Source of the DNA: Enterobacter quasihormaechei
GTDB taxonomy: Bacteria > Pseudomonadota > Gammaproteobacteria > Enterobacterales > Enterobacteriaceae
Assembly: GCF_004331385.1 (NCBI RefSeq)
Contig: NZ_SJON01000015.1
Coordinates: forward strand, 38,435-102,434
Reading direction: 5' to 3'
DNA length: 64,000 nucleotides
Shown: one piece after another, positions 47,626 through 57,667 of the stretch
How the letters are laid out: each line of letters begins with the position of its first letter
Numbering within the stretch: the first letter of the stretch is position 1
Position numbers and translations under genes: made by a program
The notes under the pieces: generated by a model
Seen by the model: only the letters and a program-made list of their open reading frames with translations
Databases searched by the model: none
Told to the model about the DNA's origin: nothing

Positions 47626-48078
47626 ATGGCTGACAAATTCCAAATTTTAGTTTTGAACGGACCGAACCTGAACATGCTCGGCACCCGTGAGCCAGAGAAG
47701 TACGGCACGCTGACATTGAGCGAAATTGTTAACCGTCTGGGTACGGAAGCAGCCTCGCTGAATGTGGATTTGGACCATTTTCAGTCAAATGCGGAGTACG
47801 CAATCATCGACCGTATTCATCAGGCTAAAGACACTGTGGACTATATCCTGATCAATCCGGCCGCGTTTACGCACACCAGTGTTGCTATACGCGACGCACT
47901 GCTCGCGGTGAGTATCCCGTTTATCGAGATCCACCTGAGTAACGTGCACGCCCGAGAGCCGTTCCGCCACCATTCCTACCTGTCGGATATCGCCGCTGGC
48001 GTGATTTGTGGGCTGGGTGCAGACGGCTATTCATACGCTTTACAGACAGCGGTAAAACGCTTGTCACAATCACACTAA
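47626..48078 (+). CDS. aroQ: Type II 3-dehydroquinate dehydratase
   Basis: Shikimate-pathway enzyme converting 3-dehydroquinate to 3-dehydroshikimate; the small dodecameric type II form, unrelated to type I AroD. Motifs are [18 protein letters not shown] with the catalytic Tyr, [35 protein letters not shown] and [18 protein letters not shown] with the catalytic His. The start at 47626 after AGGAGATAGCGGCACA gives 150 aa; the upstream ATG at 47575 is unlikely. Found 21 bases ahead of accB, where E. coli K-12 has no gene. Confidence 0.96.
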   Translation: MADKFQILVLNGPNLNMLGTREPEKYGTLTLSEIVNRLGTEAASLNVDLDHFQSNAEYAIIDRIHQAKDTVDYILINPAAFTHTSVAIRDALLAVSIPFIEIHLSNVHAREPFRHHSYLSDIAAGVICGLGADGYSYALQTAVKRLSQSH

Positions 48079-48099
48079 ACAAGAGTACGGAACCCACTC

Positions 48100-48564
48100 A
48101 TGGATATTCGTAAGATTAAAAAACTGATCGAGCTGGTTGAAGAATCAGGCATCTCCGAACTGGAAATTTCTGAAGGCGAAGAGTCTGTACGCATCAGCCG
48201 TGCAGCCCCAGCAGCTAGCTTCCCGGTAATGCAGCAAGCTTACGCTGCGCCAGTGCAACAGCCTGCGCTCGCCGCAGCCGTTGCGCCAGCGGCAGCAGAA
48301 GCAGCACCTGCGGCTGCAACAGAAATCAGTGGTCACATCGTACGTTCCCCAATGGTTGGTACTTTCTACCGCACCCCGAGCCCGGATGCGAAAGCGTTCA
48401 TCGAAGTGGGTCAGAAAGTCAACGTAGGCGATACCCTGTGCATCGTTGAAGCCATGAAAATGATGAACCAGATCGAAGCAGACAAATCAGGTACTGTGAA
48501 AGCGATTCTGGTCGAAAGTGGTCAGCCGGTAGAATTTGACGAGCCGCTGGTCGTCATCGAGTAA
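48100..48564 (+). CDS. accB: Biotin carboxyl carrier protein of acetyl-CoA carboxylase
   Basis: Carries the carboxybiotin between AccC and AccAD in the first step of fatty acid synthesis. An N-terminal helix region (1-35) is joined by an Ala/Pro-rich linker (about 36-75) to the biotinyl domain with the biotinylated Lys120 in [12 protein letters not shown]. Length 154 aa, two shorter than I recall for E. coli, the difference being in the linker. Followed by accC after 10 bases. Confidence 0.98.
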
Positions 48565-48574
48565 CGAGGCGAAC

Positions 48575-49924
48575 ATGCTGGATAAAATTGTTATCGCCAA
48601 CCGTGGCGAGATTGCACTGCGTATTCTTCGTGCCTGTAAAGAACTGGGCATCAAGACCGTGGCCGTGCACTCAAGCGCGGATCGCGATTTAAAACACGTA
48701 TTGCTGGCGGATGAGACGGTCTGTATCGGTCCGGCTCCGTCCGTAAAAAGCTATCTGAACATTCCGGCGATCATCAGCGCCGCCGAAATCACCGGCGCGG
48801 TCGCGATCCACCCGGGCTACGGCTTCCTCTCTGAGAACGCCAACTTTGCTGAGCAGGTTGAACGCTCTGGCTTTATCTTCATCGGCCCGAAAGCCGACAC
48901 CATTCGCCTGATGGGCGACAAAGTGTCTGCCATCACCGCGATGAAAAAAGCCGGTGTTCCAACCGTACCAGGCTCTGACGGCCCGTTGACCGACGACATG
49001 GATGCTAACCGTGCTCATGCTAAACGCATTGGCTACCCGGTTATCATCAAGGCGTCCGGCGGCGGCGGCGGTCGCGGTATGCGCGTTGTGCGCAGCGATG
49101 CCGAACTGGCGCAGTCCATCTCCATGACCAAAGCGGAAGCGAAAGCGGCTTTCAGCAATGACATGGTGTACATGGAAAAATACCTGGAAAACCCACGCCA
49201 CATCGAAATTCAGGTGCTGGCCGACGGTCAGGGTAACGCGATCTATCTGGCAGAACGTGACTGCTCCATGCAGCGTCGTCACCAGAAAGTCGTCGAAGAA
49301 GCGCCAGCGCCGGGCATTACTCCGGAACTGCGTCGCTACATCGGCGAGCGTTGCGCTAAAGCCTGTGTTGATATCGGCTATCGCGGGGCGGGTACCTTTG
49401 AGTTCCTGTTCGAAAACGGCGAGTTCTACTTCATTGAAATGAACACCCGTATTCAGGTTGAACACCCGGTTACCGAAATGATCACCGGCGTTGACCTGAT
49501 CAAAGAGCAGCTGCGTATTGCAGCCGGTCAGCCGCTGTCCATCAAGCAGGAAGAAGTTGTGGTGAAAGGCCATGCGGTAGAGTGCCGTATCAACGCCGAA
49601 GACCCGAACACCTTCCTGCCAAGCCCGGGTAAAATCACGCGTTTCCACGCGCCGGGTGGCTTTGGTGTGCGCTGGGAGTCCCATATCTACGCCGGTTACA
49701 CCGTACCGCCGTACTATGACTCAATGATCGGTAAGCTGATCTGCTACGGCGAAAACCGTGACGTGGCAATTGCCCGCATGAAGAACGCCCTACAGGAGCT
49801 GATCATCGATGGGATCAAAACCAACGTTGATCTCCAGATGCGCATCATGAGCGACGAGCACTTCCAGAATGGTGGAACTAACATCCACTACCTGGAGAAA
49901 AAACTCGGTCTGAACGAGAAGTAA
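48575..49924 (+). CDS. accC: Biotin carboxylase subunit of acetyl-CoA carboxylase
   Basis: ATP-grasp enzyme that carboxylates the biotin on AccB with bicarbonate and ATP. The glycine-rich ATP loop is [12 protein letters not shown] (near residues 159-170), metal and catalytic residues lie in [15 protein letters not shown], and the C-terminal carboxylase domain is complete. The start at 48575 follows AACGAGGCGAAC and gives 449 aa as in E. coli. Operon with accB, closed by a terminator. Confidence 0.99.
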   Translation: MLDKIVIANRGEIALRILRACKELGIKTVAVHSSADRDLKHVLLADETVCIGPAPSVKSYLNIPAIISAAEITGAVAIHPGYGFLSENANFAEQVERSGFIFIGPKADTIRLMGDKVSAITAMKKAGVPTVPGSDGPLTDDMDANRAHAKRIGYPVIIKASGGGGGRGMRVVRSDAELAQSISMTKAEAKAAFSNDMVYMEKYLENPRHIEIQVLADGQGNAIYLAERDCSMQRRHQKVVEEAPAPGITPELRRYIGERCAKACVDIGYRGAGTFEFLFENGEFYFIEMNTRIQVEHPVTEMITGVDLIKEQLRIAAGQPLSIKQEEVVVKGHAVECRINAEDPNTFLPSPGKITRFHAPGGFGVRWESHIYAGYTVPPYYDSMIGKLICYGENRDVAIARMKNALQELIIDGIKTNVDLQMRIMSDEHFQNGGTNIHYLEKKLGLNEK

Positions 49925-49940
49925 CAGACCAGCGTTGCTA

Positions 49941-49967
49941 AAAGGCCGGATAATCCGGCCTTTTTTA
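49941..49967 (+). terminator. Terminator of accBC
   Basis: Stem GGCCGGA / TCCGGCC with a TAA loop, preceded by AAA and followed by six T's, 17 bases after the accC stop. Confidence 0.9.
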
Positions 49968-50032
49968 TTTCTGGGGATTGCAAAGCCCCATCATGTACAA
50001 TCCCCGCTTTCTTCATCCACAAGGGACAAAAA

Positions 50033-50275
50033 ATGGACAAGCGTTTTGTTCAGGCCCATAAAGAAGCGCGCTGGGCGCTGTGGCTGACCCTTCTCTATCT
50101 CGCTGCTTGGTTAGTAACTGCTTACTTACCTGATTCAGCTATCGGCATAACCGGCCTTCCGCACTGGTTTGAAATGGCCTGCCTGCTGCTGCCGCTGGTG
50201 TTTATTGTACTGTGCTGGGCGATGGTGAAATTCATCTATCGCGATATTTCTCTGGAGGACGATGATGCAGCTTGA
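50033..50275 (+). CDS. yhdT: YhdT family membrane protein
   Basis: 80-aa DUF997 protein with two transmembrane segments (WALWLTLLYLAAWLVTAY and FEMACLLLPLVFIVLCWAMV). It precedes and overlaps panF by 11 bases, so it is probably co-translated; its part in pantothenate uptake, if any, is unknown. Confidence 0.93.
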   Translation: MDKRFVQAHKEARWALWLTLLYLAAWLVTAYLPDSAIGITGLPHWFEMACLLLPLVFIVLCWAMVKFIYRDISLEDDDAA

Positions 50276-51716
50276 AGTCATTCTGCCCCTTATCGCTTAC
50301 CTGTTCCTGGTGTTTGGCCTGTCGGTTTATGCGATGCGTAAACGTTCGACCGGCACCTTTCTGAACGAGTATTTCCTCGGGAGCCGCTCAATGGGTGGCG
50401 TCGTGCTGGCGATGACGCTGACCGCCACCTACATCAGCGCCAGCTCGTTTATCGGTGGCCCCGGCGCGGCCTATAAGTACGGACTGGGCTGGGTACTGCT
50501 GGCCATGATCCAGCTTCCTGCCATCTGGCTCTCGCTTGGCATACTGGGTAAAAAATTTGCCATCCTGGCTCGCCGCTACAATGCCGTGACGCTGAACGAT
50601 ATGCTGTTTGCCCGCTATCAGAGCCGCCTGCTGGTATGGCTGGCAAGCCTGAGCCTGCTGGTGGCGTTCATCGGGGCGATGACCGTGCAGTTCATCGGCG
50701 GCGCGCGCCTGCTGGAAACGGCGGCCGGGATCCCCTACGAGACGGGTCTGGTCATCTTCGGCGTCAGTATTGCGCTGTATACCGCGTTTGGCGGGTTCCG
50801 CGCCAGCGTGCTGAACGACACGATGCAGGGGCTGGTCATGCTCGTAGGCACCCTCGTTCTTCTGGTCGGCATCGTGCATGCCGCGGGTGGCCTGGGCCAT
50901 GCGGTTGAAACTCTGGAAGCGATCGATCCGAAGCTGGTCTCGCCGCAGGGGGCGGATGATATTCTCTCTCCAACCTTCATGACTTCGTTCTGGGTGCTGG
51001 TGTGCTTTGGGGTCATTGGCCTGCCGCATACCGCCGTGCGCTGCATCTCATATAAAGACAGCAAAGCCGTGCACCGGGGGATCATCATCGGGACGATTGT
51101 GGTGGCGATCCTGATGTTTGGCATGCACCTGGCGGGCGCGCTGGGACGCGCGGTGATCCCTGACCTTACCGTGCCGGATCTGGTCATCCCGACCCTGATG
51201 GTAAAAGTGCTGCCGCCGTTTGCCGCCGGGATTTTCCTCGCCGCGCCCATGGCGGCCATTATGTCGACCATCAACGCCCAGTTACTGCAAAGTTCCGCTA
51301 CGATCATTAAAGATCTCTACCTGAACCTGCGCCCTGAACAGGTTGAAAATGAGCGTCGCCTGAAGCGTATGTCGGCCGCGATCACCCTGGTACTGGGTGC
51401 GCTGCTGCTGCTGGCCGCGTGGCGTCCACCGGAGATGATCATCTGGTTGAACCTGCTCGCCTTTGGCGGGCTTGAGGCCGTATTCCTGTGGCCGCTGGTG
51501 CTGGGCCTGTACTGGGAACGCGCTAATGCCGCGGGTGCGTTAAGCGGCATGATTGTCGGGGGCGTTCTGTATGCCGTTCTCGCAACGTTTAAAATTCAGT
51601 ATCTGGGCTTTCATCCGATTGTGCCCTCGCTGCTGTTAAGTTTACTGGCGTTTGTGGTGGGTAACCGTTTCGGCCGCCCCGTACCACCCGCCACCCTGAT
51701 GTCTACTGATAAATAA
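50265..51716 (+). CDS. panF: Sodium/pantothenate symporter PanF
   Basis: Sodium-coupled importer of pantothenate (vitamin B5), SSS family, about 12-13 helices. Family motifs include [32 protein letters not shown] and [17 protein letters not shown]. Of two adjacent ATGs I chose 50265, since GGAGG at 50254-50258 is then well spaced and the product is 483 aa as in E. coli. Confidence 0.97.
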   Translation: MQLEVILPLIAYLFLVFGLSVYAMRKRSTGTFLNEYFLGSRSMGGVVLAMTLTATYISASSFIGGPGAAYKYGLGWVLLAMIQLPAIWLSLGILGKKFAILARRYNAVTLNDMLFARYQSRLLVWLASLSLLVAFIGAMTVQFIGGARLLETAAGIPYETGLVIFGVSIALYTAFGGFRASVLNDTMQGLVMLVGTLVLLVGIVHAAGGLGHAVETLEAIDPKLVSPQGADDILSPTFMTSFWVLVCFGVIGLPHTAVRCISYKDSKAVHRGIIIGTIVVAILMFGMHLAGALGRAVIPDLTVPDLVIPTLMVKVLPPFAAGIFLAAPMAAIMSTINAQLLQSSATIIKDLYLNLRPEQVENERRLKRMSAAITLVLGALLLLAAWRPPEMIIWLNLLAFGGLEAVFLWPLVLGLYWERANAAGALSGMIVGGVLYAVLATFKIQYLGFHPIVPSLLLSLLAFVVGNRFGRPVPPATLMSTDK

Positions 51717-51727
51717 AGAGTTTTGCC

Positions 51728-52609
51728 ATGCCGTGGATCCAATTAAAACTGAATACAACCGGCGCGAACGCCGAAGAACTGAGTGATGCGCTGATGGAAG
51801 CCGGTTCGGTCTCTATCACTTTCCAGGATACCCATGACACGCCGGTCTTTGAGCCGCTGCCGGGCGAAACGCGCCTGTGGGGCGATACCGACGTTATCGG
51901 CCTGTTTGATGCAGAAACCGACATGAAAGAGGTGGTGGCGATTCTGGAAAACCATCCGCTGCTGGGCGCAGGCTTCGCGCATAAAATCGAACAGCTGGAA
52001 GACAAAGACTGGGAACGCGAGTGGATGGATAACTTCCATCCGATGCAGTTTGGTCAGCGTCTGTGGATCTGCCCAAGCTGGCGCGAGGTTCCCGATGAAA
52101 ACGCGGTGAACGTGATGCTCGATCCGGGTCTTGCGTTTGGAACCGGTACTCACCCGACAACTTCCCTGTGCCTGCAATGGCTGGATGGTCTGGATCTGGA
52201 AGGCAAAACCGTGATCGACTTCGGCTGCGGATCCGGAATCCTCGCTATCGCGGCGCTGAAGCTGGGCGCGGCCAAAGCCATGGGGATCGACATCGATCCG
52301 CAGGCGATTCAGGCCAGCCGTGATAACGCCGAGCGTAACGGCGTTTCCGATCGCCTTGAACTGTATCTGCCCGATGCACAGCCAGAGGCCATGAAAGCCG
52401 ATGTGGTGGTCGCGAATATCCTGGCTGGCCCGTTACGCGAGCTGGCGCCGTTAATCAGCGTCCTGCCGGTTGAGGGCGGCCTGCTGGGTCTGTCCGGCAT
52501 TCTGGCAAGCCAGGCAGACAGCGTCTGCGAAGCCTACGCCGATCTCTTTGCGCTTGACCCGGTCGTCGAGAAAGAAGAGTGGTGCCGCATCACCGGTCGT
52601 AAAAAATAA
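51728..52609 (+). CDS. prmA: Ribosomal protein L11 methyltransferase
   Basis: SAM-dependent enzyme that trimethylates several sites of ribosomal protein L11. An N-terminal substrate-recognition domain (about 1-60) is followed by the methyltransferase domain with motif [21 protein letters not shown] and the catalytic NILAGPL (NPPF-type) motif. Length 293 aa, as in E. coli. It starts 11 bases after panF ends, suggesting cotranscription, and is closed by a terminator. Confidence 0.97.
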   Translation: MPWIQLKLNTTGANAEELSDALMEAGSVSITFQDTHDTPVFEPLPGETRLWGDTDVIGLFDAETDMKEVVAILENHPLLGAGFAHKIEQLEDKDWEREWMDNFHPMQFGQRLWICPSWREVPDENAVNVMLDPGLAFGTGTHPTTSLCLQWLDGLDLEGKTVIDFGCGSGILAIAALKLGAAKAMGIDIDPQAIQASRDNAERNGVSDRLELYLPDAQPEAMKADVVVANILAGPLRELAPLISVLPVEGGLLGLSGILASQADSVCEAYADLFALDPVVEKEEWCRITGRKK

Positions 52610-52615
52610 GCATTT

Positions 52616-52641
52616 GGCGTGGTCCTCTGACCACGCCTTTT
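52616..52641 (+). terminator. Terminator of prmA
   Basis: 9-bp stem GGCGTGGTC / GACCACGCC with a CTCT loop, followed by TTTT, 7 bases after the prmA stop. Confidence 0.9.
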
Positions 52642-52746
52642 CCCTTCGGTTTTCCCTCCCGCCTTCATCTTTTCTCCGATAAAATAGCCCTGCAAATCAT
52701 AATGTTATTTATTGATTTGGATAATAAAATTCACAGGAAGAATACG

Positions 52747-53487
52747 ATGAAACATATTGCAGGCAAGGCAGCGCTGCTGGCGCTGAGCATGATGTCGGCT
52801 TCGGCTTACGCATCACACTGGAGCTATCAGGGAGAAGGCGCACCGGAGCACTGGGGCGAACTGGACGAGGCGTATAAAACGTGTAAAAGCGGGATGTATC
52901 AGTCGCCGATTAACATTGATAGCACGGTCAAAGCCCATATCTCTCCGCTGGAAACGCACTACATCGACGGCCCGGTCACCCTGACAAACAACGGCCATAC
53001 TATCCAGGCGAGTGAAAACGCCGATACACGCGACAGCATCACGCTTGATAAACAGACCTGGACGTTACAACAATTCCATTTCCACGCGCCATCCGAAAAC
53101 ACGGTGCACGGTAAAAAATACGCGATGGAAATGCATCTGGTGCACAAAAATGCTGACGGCGAACTGACGGTCGTTGCCGTTATGTTCGACCAGGGTGCGG
53201 CAAACGCTGAGCTGGATAAACTCTGGAGCGTGATGCCGGGACAGGTTGACCAGAACGTCACGATCAAGCCAACCCTCGATATCAATAAACTCCTGCCCGC
53301 GGATAAAACCTACTGGCGCTTCAGCGGCTCTCTGACCACGCCGCCGTGCTCAGAAGGGGTAACGTGGCTGGTGCTTAAGCAGCCGCTGACCGTCTCTGCT
53401 GAACAGCTGCAAAAATTCACCCACACCCTGCATCACGATAACAACCGCCCGGTCCAGCCGCTTCATGGCCGCCTGGTGGTTGAATAA
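52747..53487 (+). CDS. cah: Periplasmic alpha-class carbonic anhydrase
   Basis: Zinc enzyme interconverting CO2 and bicarbonate, exported to the periplasm. A signal peptide (KHIAGKAALLALSMMSASAYA) is followed by the alpha-CA fold: zinc ligands His111, His113 and His130 (FHFHAPSE, MEMHLVH), the conserved QSPINID, and the substrate-pocket TTPPCSEGVTW. Two cysteines (TCKSG, PPCSEG) could form the usual disulfide. The ATG at 52747 follows ACAGGAAGAATACG and gives 246 aa. It is inserted between prmA and dusB with its own AT-rich upstream region; E. coli K-12 has no alpha-type enzyme. Confidence 0.93.
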   Translation: MKHIAGKAALLALSMMSASAYASHWSYQGEGAPEHWGELDEAYKTCKSGMYQSPINIDSTVKAHISPLETHYIDGPVTLTNNGHTIQASENADTRDSITLDKQTWTLQQFHFHAPSENTVHGKKYAMEMHLVHKNADGELTVVAVMFDQGAANAELDKLWSVMPGQVDQNVTIKPTLDINKLLPADKTYWRFSGSLTTPPCSEGVTWLVLKQPLTVSAEQLQKFTHTLHHDNNRPVQPLHGRLVVE

Positions 53488-53815
53488 GTCGATTTTTTGC
53501 GCTGATATCCTGTGCTGAAAGGCGACACAGATCGCAAGAAGCACCCTAATCTGCTGCATATCGCAGCAGATTATCCCGGACAATTGATTCATTTATTCAG
53601 AAATGATGAGAAGTTACGGGAAATTGTAAGAGCCCACAAAACGTTCATTTATTCATAACCCAATGATTTAAATAGCGAATAATCTTATCCCAAAAGTATG
53701 ACTGGCGATTCATTGATCTACAGCAGTGGATTGTTCAAAGTTTGGCCTTTCATCTCGTGCAAAAAATGCGTAATATACGCCGCCTTGCAGTCACAGTATG
53801 GTCATTTCTTAACTC
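53488..53815 (+). promoter_or_regulatory. dusB-fis upstream control region
   Basis: 328 bases between cah and dusB, AT-rich through 53590-53740, where Fis and IHF sites lie in E. coli. The main promoter is entered separately. An inverted pair TCTGCTGCATATCGCAGCAGA at 53549-53569 could act as a cah terminator, though no T-run follows. Confidence 0.55.
53748..53785 (+). promoter_or_regulatory. dusB-fis promoter with GC-rich discriminator
   Basis: -35 TTTCAT (53748-53753), a 17-bp spacer, -10 TAATAT (53771-53776), then the GC-rich discriminator ACGCCGCC. This matches the fis promoter of E. coli, which is activated in rich growth, repressed by ppGpp/DksA and starts with CTP. Confidence 0.8.
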
Positions 53816-54781
53816 ATGCGCATCGGACACCACCAGCTCAGAAATCGCCTGATCGCAGCACCCATGGCAGGTATTACCGACCGGCCGTTCAGGACGCTGT
53901 GCTACGAGATGGGAGCAGGACTGACCGTTTCCGAGATGATGTCGTCTAACCCGCAGGTTTGGGAAAGCGATAAGTCCCGCCTACGGATGGTGCACGTTGA
54001 TGAGCCAGGTATTCGCACCGTGCAAATTGCCGGAAGCGTGCCTGAAGAAATGGCAGATGCCGCGCGTATTAACGTGGAAAGTGGCGCCCAGATTATTGAT
54101 ATCAATATGGGTTGCCCGGCCAAAAAGGTGAATCGCAAGCTTGCAGGTTCAGCCCTTCTGCAATACCCCGACCAGGTGAAGTCAATCCTGACGGCGGTTG
54201 TCAGCGCAGTGGACGTTCCTGTTACGTTAAAGATTCGCACGGGTTGGTCGCCGGAACACCGTAACTGCGTAGAGATTGCCCAACTGGCCGAAGACTGTGG
54301 CATTCAGGCCCTGACCATTCATGGACGCACTCGCGCCTGTTTGTTCAACGGTGAAGCTGAATACGACAGCATTCGGGCAGTTAAGCAGAAAGTTTCCATT
54401 CCGATTATCGCGAATGGCGACATTACTGACCCGCTTAAAGCCAGAGCTGTGCTCGACTATACGGGAGCTGATGCTCTGATGATAGGACGTGCCGCTCAGG
54501 GAAGACCCTGGATCTTTCGGGAAATCCAGCATTATCTGGACACTGGGGAGCTGCTTGCCCCGCTGCCTCTGGCAGAGGTTAAGCGCTTGCTTTGTTCGCA
54601 TGTTCGGGAACTGCATGACCACTACGGCCAGGCAAAAGGGTACCGAATTGCGCGTAAACACGTCTCCTGGTATCTCCAGGAGCACGCTCCAAATGACCAG
54701 TTTCGGCGCACATTCAACGCCATTGAGGATGCCAGCGAACAGCTGGAGGCGTTGGAGGCATACTTCGAAAATCTTGCGTAA
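53816..54781 (+). CDS. dusB: tRNA-dihydrouridine synthase B
   Basis: FMN-dependent enzyme reducing uridine in the D-loop of tRNAs (U17 in E. coli). The TIM-barrel begins [15 protein letters not shown]; the catalytic Cys is in [19 protein letters not shown], and FMN-binding residues occur in IANGDITDP and [11 protein letters not shown]. Length 321 aa as in E. coli. First gene of dusB-fis; in E. coli its translation start region also aids fis expression. Confidence 0.98.
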   Translation: MRIGHHQLRNRLIAAPMAGITDRPFRTLCYEMGAGLTVSEMMSSNPQVWESDKSRLRMVHVDEPGIRTVQIAGSVPEEMADAARINVESGAQIIDINMGCPAKKVNRKLAGSALLQYPDQVKSILTAVVSAVDVPVTLKIRTGWSPEHRNCVEIAQLAEDCGIQALTIHGRTRACLFNGEAEYDSIRAVKQKVSIPIIANGDITDPLKARAVLDYTGADALMIGRAAQGRPWIFREIQHYLDTGELLAPLPLAEVKRLLCSHVRELHDHYGQAKGYRIARKHVSWYLQEHAPNDQFRRTFNAIEDASEQLEALEAYFENLA

Positions 54782-54804
54782 TGAAATAAAGAGCTGACAG
54801 AACT

Positions 54805-55101
54805 ATGTTCGAACAACGCGTAAATTCTGACGTACTGACCGTATCTACCGTTAACTCTCAGGATCAGGTGACTCAAAAGCCCCTGCGTGACTCGGTTAAA
54901 CAGGCACTGAAGAACTATTTTGCTCAACTGAACGGTCAGGATGTTAATGACCTGTATGAGCTGGTACTGGCTGAAGTTGAACAGCCACTGTTGGACATGG
55001 TGATGCAATACACCCGTGGTAATCAAACCCGCGCTGCCCTGATGATGGGCATCAACCGTGGTACCCTGCGTAAGAAATTGAAAAAATACGGCATGAACTA
55101 A
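54805..55101 (+). CDS. fis: Nucleoid protein Fis
   Basis: 98-aa homodimeric DNA-bending protein that activates rRNA and tRNA promoters, shapes the nucleoid and stimulates several site-specific recombinases. The N-terminal beta-hairpin arms and the C-terminal helix-turn-helix ([21 protein letters not shown]) match E. coli Fis throughout as far as I can recall. It follows dusB by 23 bases and ends at a terminator. Expression is probably controlled by the upstream stringent-type promoter and by Fis itself. Confidence 0.99.
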
Positions 55102-55125
55102 TTTCGATTAGCTAACTGCTTGTTT

Positions 55126-55162
55126 AAAAAGGCGCTCTTCGGCATGGGGAAGCGCCTTTTTT
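55126..55162 (+). terminator. Terminator of dusB-fis
   Basis: Stem GGCGCT (55131-55136) with AGCGCC (55151-55156), extended imperfectly inward, preceded by AAAAA and followed by TTTTTTAT. Confidence 0.85.
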
Positions 55163-55278
55163 ATCGCCCAAATGGGCGACCGTCAACCTTTGTAAACCTT
55201 CTCGTTCCCCACTTTTCAACGCCCGCTTTTCGTGTATATTTCCAGCACCTTACAGGCTCTCTTTTCGCGGAATGACAC

Positions 55279-55443
55279 ATGATTCGTAAATACTGGTGGC
55301 TGGTCGTTTTTGCTGTCTCTGTTTTCCTTTTCGATGCGCTGCTGATGCAGTGGATTGAACTGATGAGCACTGAAACCGATAAATGTCGCAATATGAATTC
55401 CGTAAATCCGCTAAAACTGGTGAACTGTTCAGAGCTGGACTAA
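55279..55443 (+). CDS. yhdU: Small membrane protein YhdU
   Basis: 54-aa protein starting MIRKYWWLVVFAVSVF, with one N-terminal transmembrane helix and a short polar tail containing two cysteines (TDKCRNMNS, LVNCSELD). It matches the DUF2556 YhdU family, which in E. coli also lies between fis and acrS. Function unknown. E. coli yhdJ, a DNA methyltransferase gene next to fis, is absent here. Confidence 0.85.
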   Translation: MIRKYWWLVVFAVSVFLFDALLMQWIELMSTETDKCRNMNSVNPLKLVNCSELD

Positions 55444-55582
55444 CCGCTACCCCCTGCGCCATCCCTGCTATCACCTAATAAAAACAGGGATTTAAATCAC
55501 TTTTCGTCATTTCCTGACGATGATAATGTCTGTGCCCTTTCCAACCGCTCTTGCTTAACATCCCCCAACGAGTGAACAGACC

Positions 55583-57667
55583 ATGCTGGTTAGCCAATAC
55601 AACCAAATCCTCGTCGTCATCTCCTTTGTTGTCGCCATTCTTGCCGCCTATACCGCACTGAATATGGCTGCGCGCGTTGCCGGTAGCCAGGGCGTCGCTG
55701 CGCGCGTCTGGTTGGCAGGCGGCGGGGTGTCGATGGGAATTGGCGTGTGGGCGATGCATTTCATCGGTATGCTGGCGATGGATCTTTCCATGAGCATGAG
55801 CTACAACGCGGCCCTGACCGTGCTTTCGATGGTTATCGCCATCAGCTCGTCGATGTTCGCCCTGTGGCTCGTTAGCGGTGAGCAGTTGCGTCTGCACCGG
55901 CTGCTCCCCGGCGCAGCCGTGATGGGAGCGGGCATTGTTGCCATGCACTACACCGGAATGGCTGCACTGGAAGTCACACCGGGTATTGTCTGGGATAACA
56001 CGTGGGTGGCCATCTCTGTGGTCATTGCCCTGGCCGCGTCACTGGCCGCTCTTTGGCTGACGTTCCGTTTACGACAGGAAGCCGCACAAATGGCGCTGAT
56101 GCGGCTGGGGGCGGCGATCACCATGGGCATCGCTATCGCTGGTATGCACTACGCCGGCATGGAAGCCGCCCAGTTTCCGGTGTCGACGATGGTCCACCAT
56201 CATGGCATTAACGGTAGCTGGCTGGCGGTACTGGTAAGCGTGGTCGCGCTTGCTATTTTGGGGATCACATTACTGGTGTCGATGTTCGATGCCCGCCTTC
56301 AGGCTCGTACCTCGCTGCTGGCCTCATCGCTGGCAGAAGCTAACCGCGAGCTCGCACAGCTGGCGTTACATGACACGCTGACGCGTTTGCCCAATCGCAT
56401 TCTGCTGGAGGATCGTCTCGATCAGGCTATCAGCAAGGCCGATCGCGAGGGGAACGCCTTCGCGCTGATGTTTATGGATCTCGATGGTTTTAAAACCATA
56501 AATGATGCCTACGGTCATGACGTCGGTGACAAGCTTCTGGTTGCCGTGACTCAGCGCCTGCTGTTGCAGTTGAAAGGTCAGTACACGCTGGCGCGTATCG
56601 GTGGGGATGAATTCGTCCTGCTGGCCGAAACTGACAGCCCGGATGATGCAGCCTCACTGGCCAATTCACTGGTGCGCGTTATTGATAGCCCGTTCCATCT
56701 CGATCCTTACGAGCTGATGGTCACCCTGAGCATTGGCATCGCGCTCTATCCGCACGACGGCAACACCGATCGTGAACTGATGTTTAACGCTGATGCGGCG
56801 ATGTATCACACAAAACATATGGGTCGCAACGGTTATCACTTCTTCCAGCCGTCAATGAATTCGCTGGCGCAGACGCATCTTCAGTTGATGAACGATCTGT
56901 GGCAGGCCATCGACCGTAATGAGCTACGCCTGCTATATCAACCTAAATTCCACGCCCCTGCCGGGCCAGTACTCGGGTTTGAAGCGCTGTTACGCTGGCA
57001 GCATCCAAAACAGGGATTATTGTCTCCCGAGCTGTTTCTCCCGCTGGCAGAGAAAACCGGGCTGATTATTCCCATTGGAAACTGGGTCATCGACGAGGCC
57101 TGCCGTCAGCTGCGTGAATGGCATCTTCAGGGTCACACGGACTGGTCAATGGCGGTGAATCTTTCTACGTTGCAGTTCGAACAGCCGACGCTGGTTAAAA
57201 CGGTTCTTGATTGTCTGACGCGCCATAGCGTACCGCCCGGTATGTTGATCCTGGAGGTGACTGAAACTACGGCGATGAGCAATCCAGACGAAAGCGTTCG
57301 CGTCCTGACAGCGCTGACGGATGCGGGCGTAAAAGCCTCGATAGACGATTTTGGTACAGGTTACTCAAGCCTGCTCTATCTTAAGCGGCTCCCCGCCTGT
57401 GAGTTAAAAATCGATCGCGCTTTCGTGAAAGAGTTAAGTGGAGAGAGCGAAGATGCAACGATTGTCTCGGCGATTGTCGCTCTGGCAAAAACGCTGAATC
57501 TGAAGGTTGTGGCGGAAGGGGTGGAAACCGCAGCGCAGCAGGCGTTTTTGACAGAACTGGGATGTAATACGCTACAGGGTTATCTGCTGGGCAAACCGAT
57601 TACCGCGAAAGCGATTACGGAACAGTGCCAGCACGGGGAGATGTCGCCACCCCGGACGCCGTCATGA
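55583..57667 (+). CDS. MHYT-GGDEF-EAL c-di-GMP signalling protein
   Basis: 694-aa membrane protein. Residues 1-240 form a seven-helix MHYT sensor domain with three copies of the motif (GVWAMHFIGM, GIVAMHYTGM, AIAGMHYAGM), proposed to bind copper and sense O2, CO or NO. The GGDEF domain (about 265-425) has an intact RIGGDEFVLL and no RxxD inhibitory site. The EAL domain (about 440-685) has FEALLRW, LEVTET, IDDFGTGYSS, KIDRAFVKE and AEGVET, all consistent with an active phosphodiesterase. It may make or break c-di-GMP depending on the sensor. Its stop codon overlaps that of acrS. I know no standard gene symbol; E. coli K-12 has nothing here. Confidence 0.9.
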   Translation: MLVSQYNQILVVISFVVAILAAYTALNMAARVAGSQGVAARVWLAGGGVSMGIGVWAMHFIGMLAMDLSMSMSYNAALTVLSMVIAISSSMFALWLVSGEQLRLHRLLPGAAVMGAGIVAMHYTGMAALEVTPGIVWDNTWVAISVVIALAASLAALWLTFRLRQEAAQMALMRLGAAITMGIAIAGMHYAGMEAAQFPVSTMVHHHGINGSWLAVLVSVVALAILGITLLVSMFDARLQARTSLLASSLAEANRELAQLALHDTLTRLPNRILLEDRLDQAISKADREGNAFALMFMDLDGFKTINDAYGHDVGDKLLVAVTQRLLLQLKGQYTLARIGGDEFVLLAETDSPDDAASLANSLVRVIDSPFHLDPYELMVTLSIGIALYPHDGNTDRELMFNADAAMYHTKHMGRNGYHFFQPSMNSLAQTHLQLMNDLWQAIDRNELRLLYQPKFHAPAGPVLGFEALLRWQHPKQGLLSPELFLPLAEKTGLIIPIGNWVIDEACRQLREWHLQGHTDWSMAVNLSTLQFEQPTLVKTVLDCLTRHSVPPGMLILEVTETTAMSNPDESVRVLTALTDAGVKASIDDFGTGYSSLLYLKRLPACELKIDRAFVKELSGESEDATIVSAIVALAKTLNLKVVAEGVETAAQQAFLTELGCNTLQGYLLGKPITAKAITEQCQHGEMSPPRTPS

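Noticed and set aside
48689..49684. 331-codon minus-strand frame opposite accC
   Set aside because: Antisense to a universal biotin carboxylase gene, with no family resemblance.
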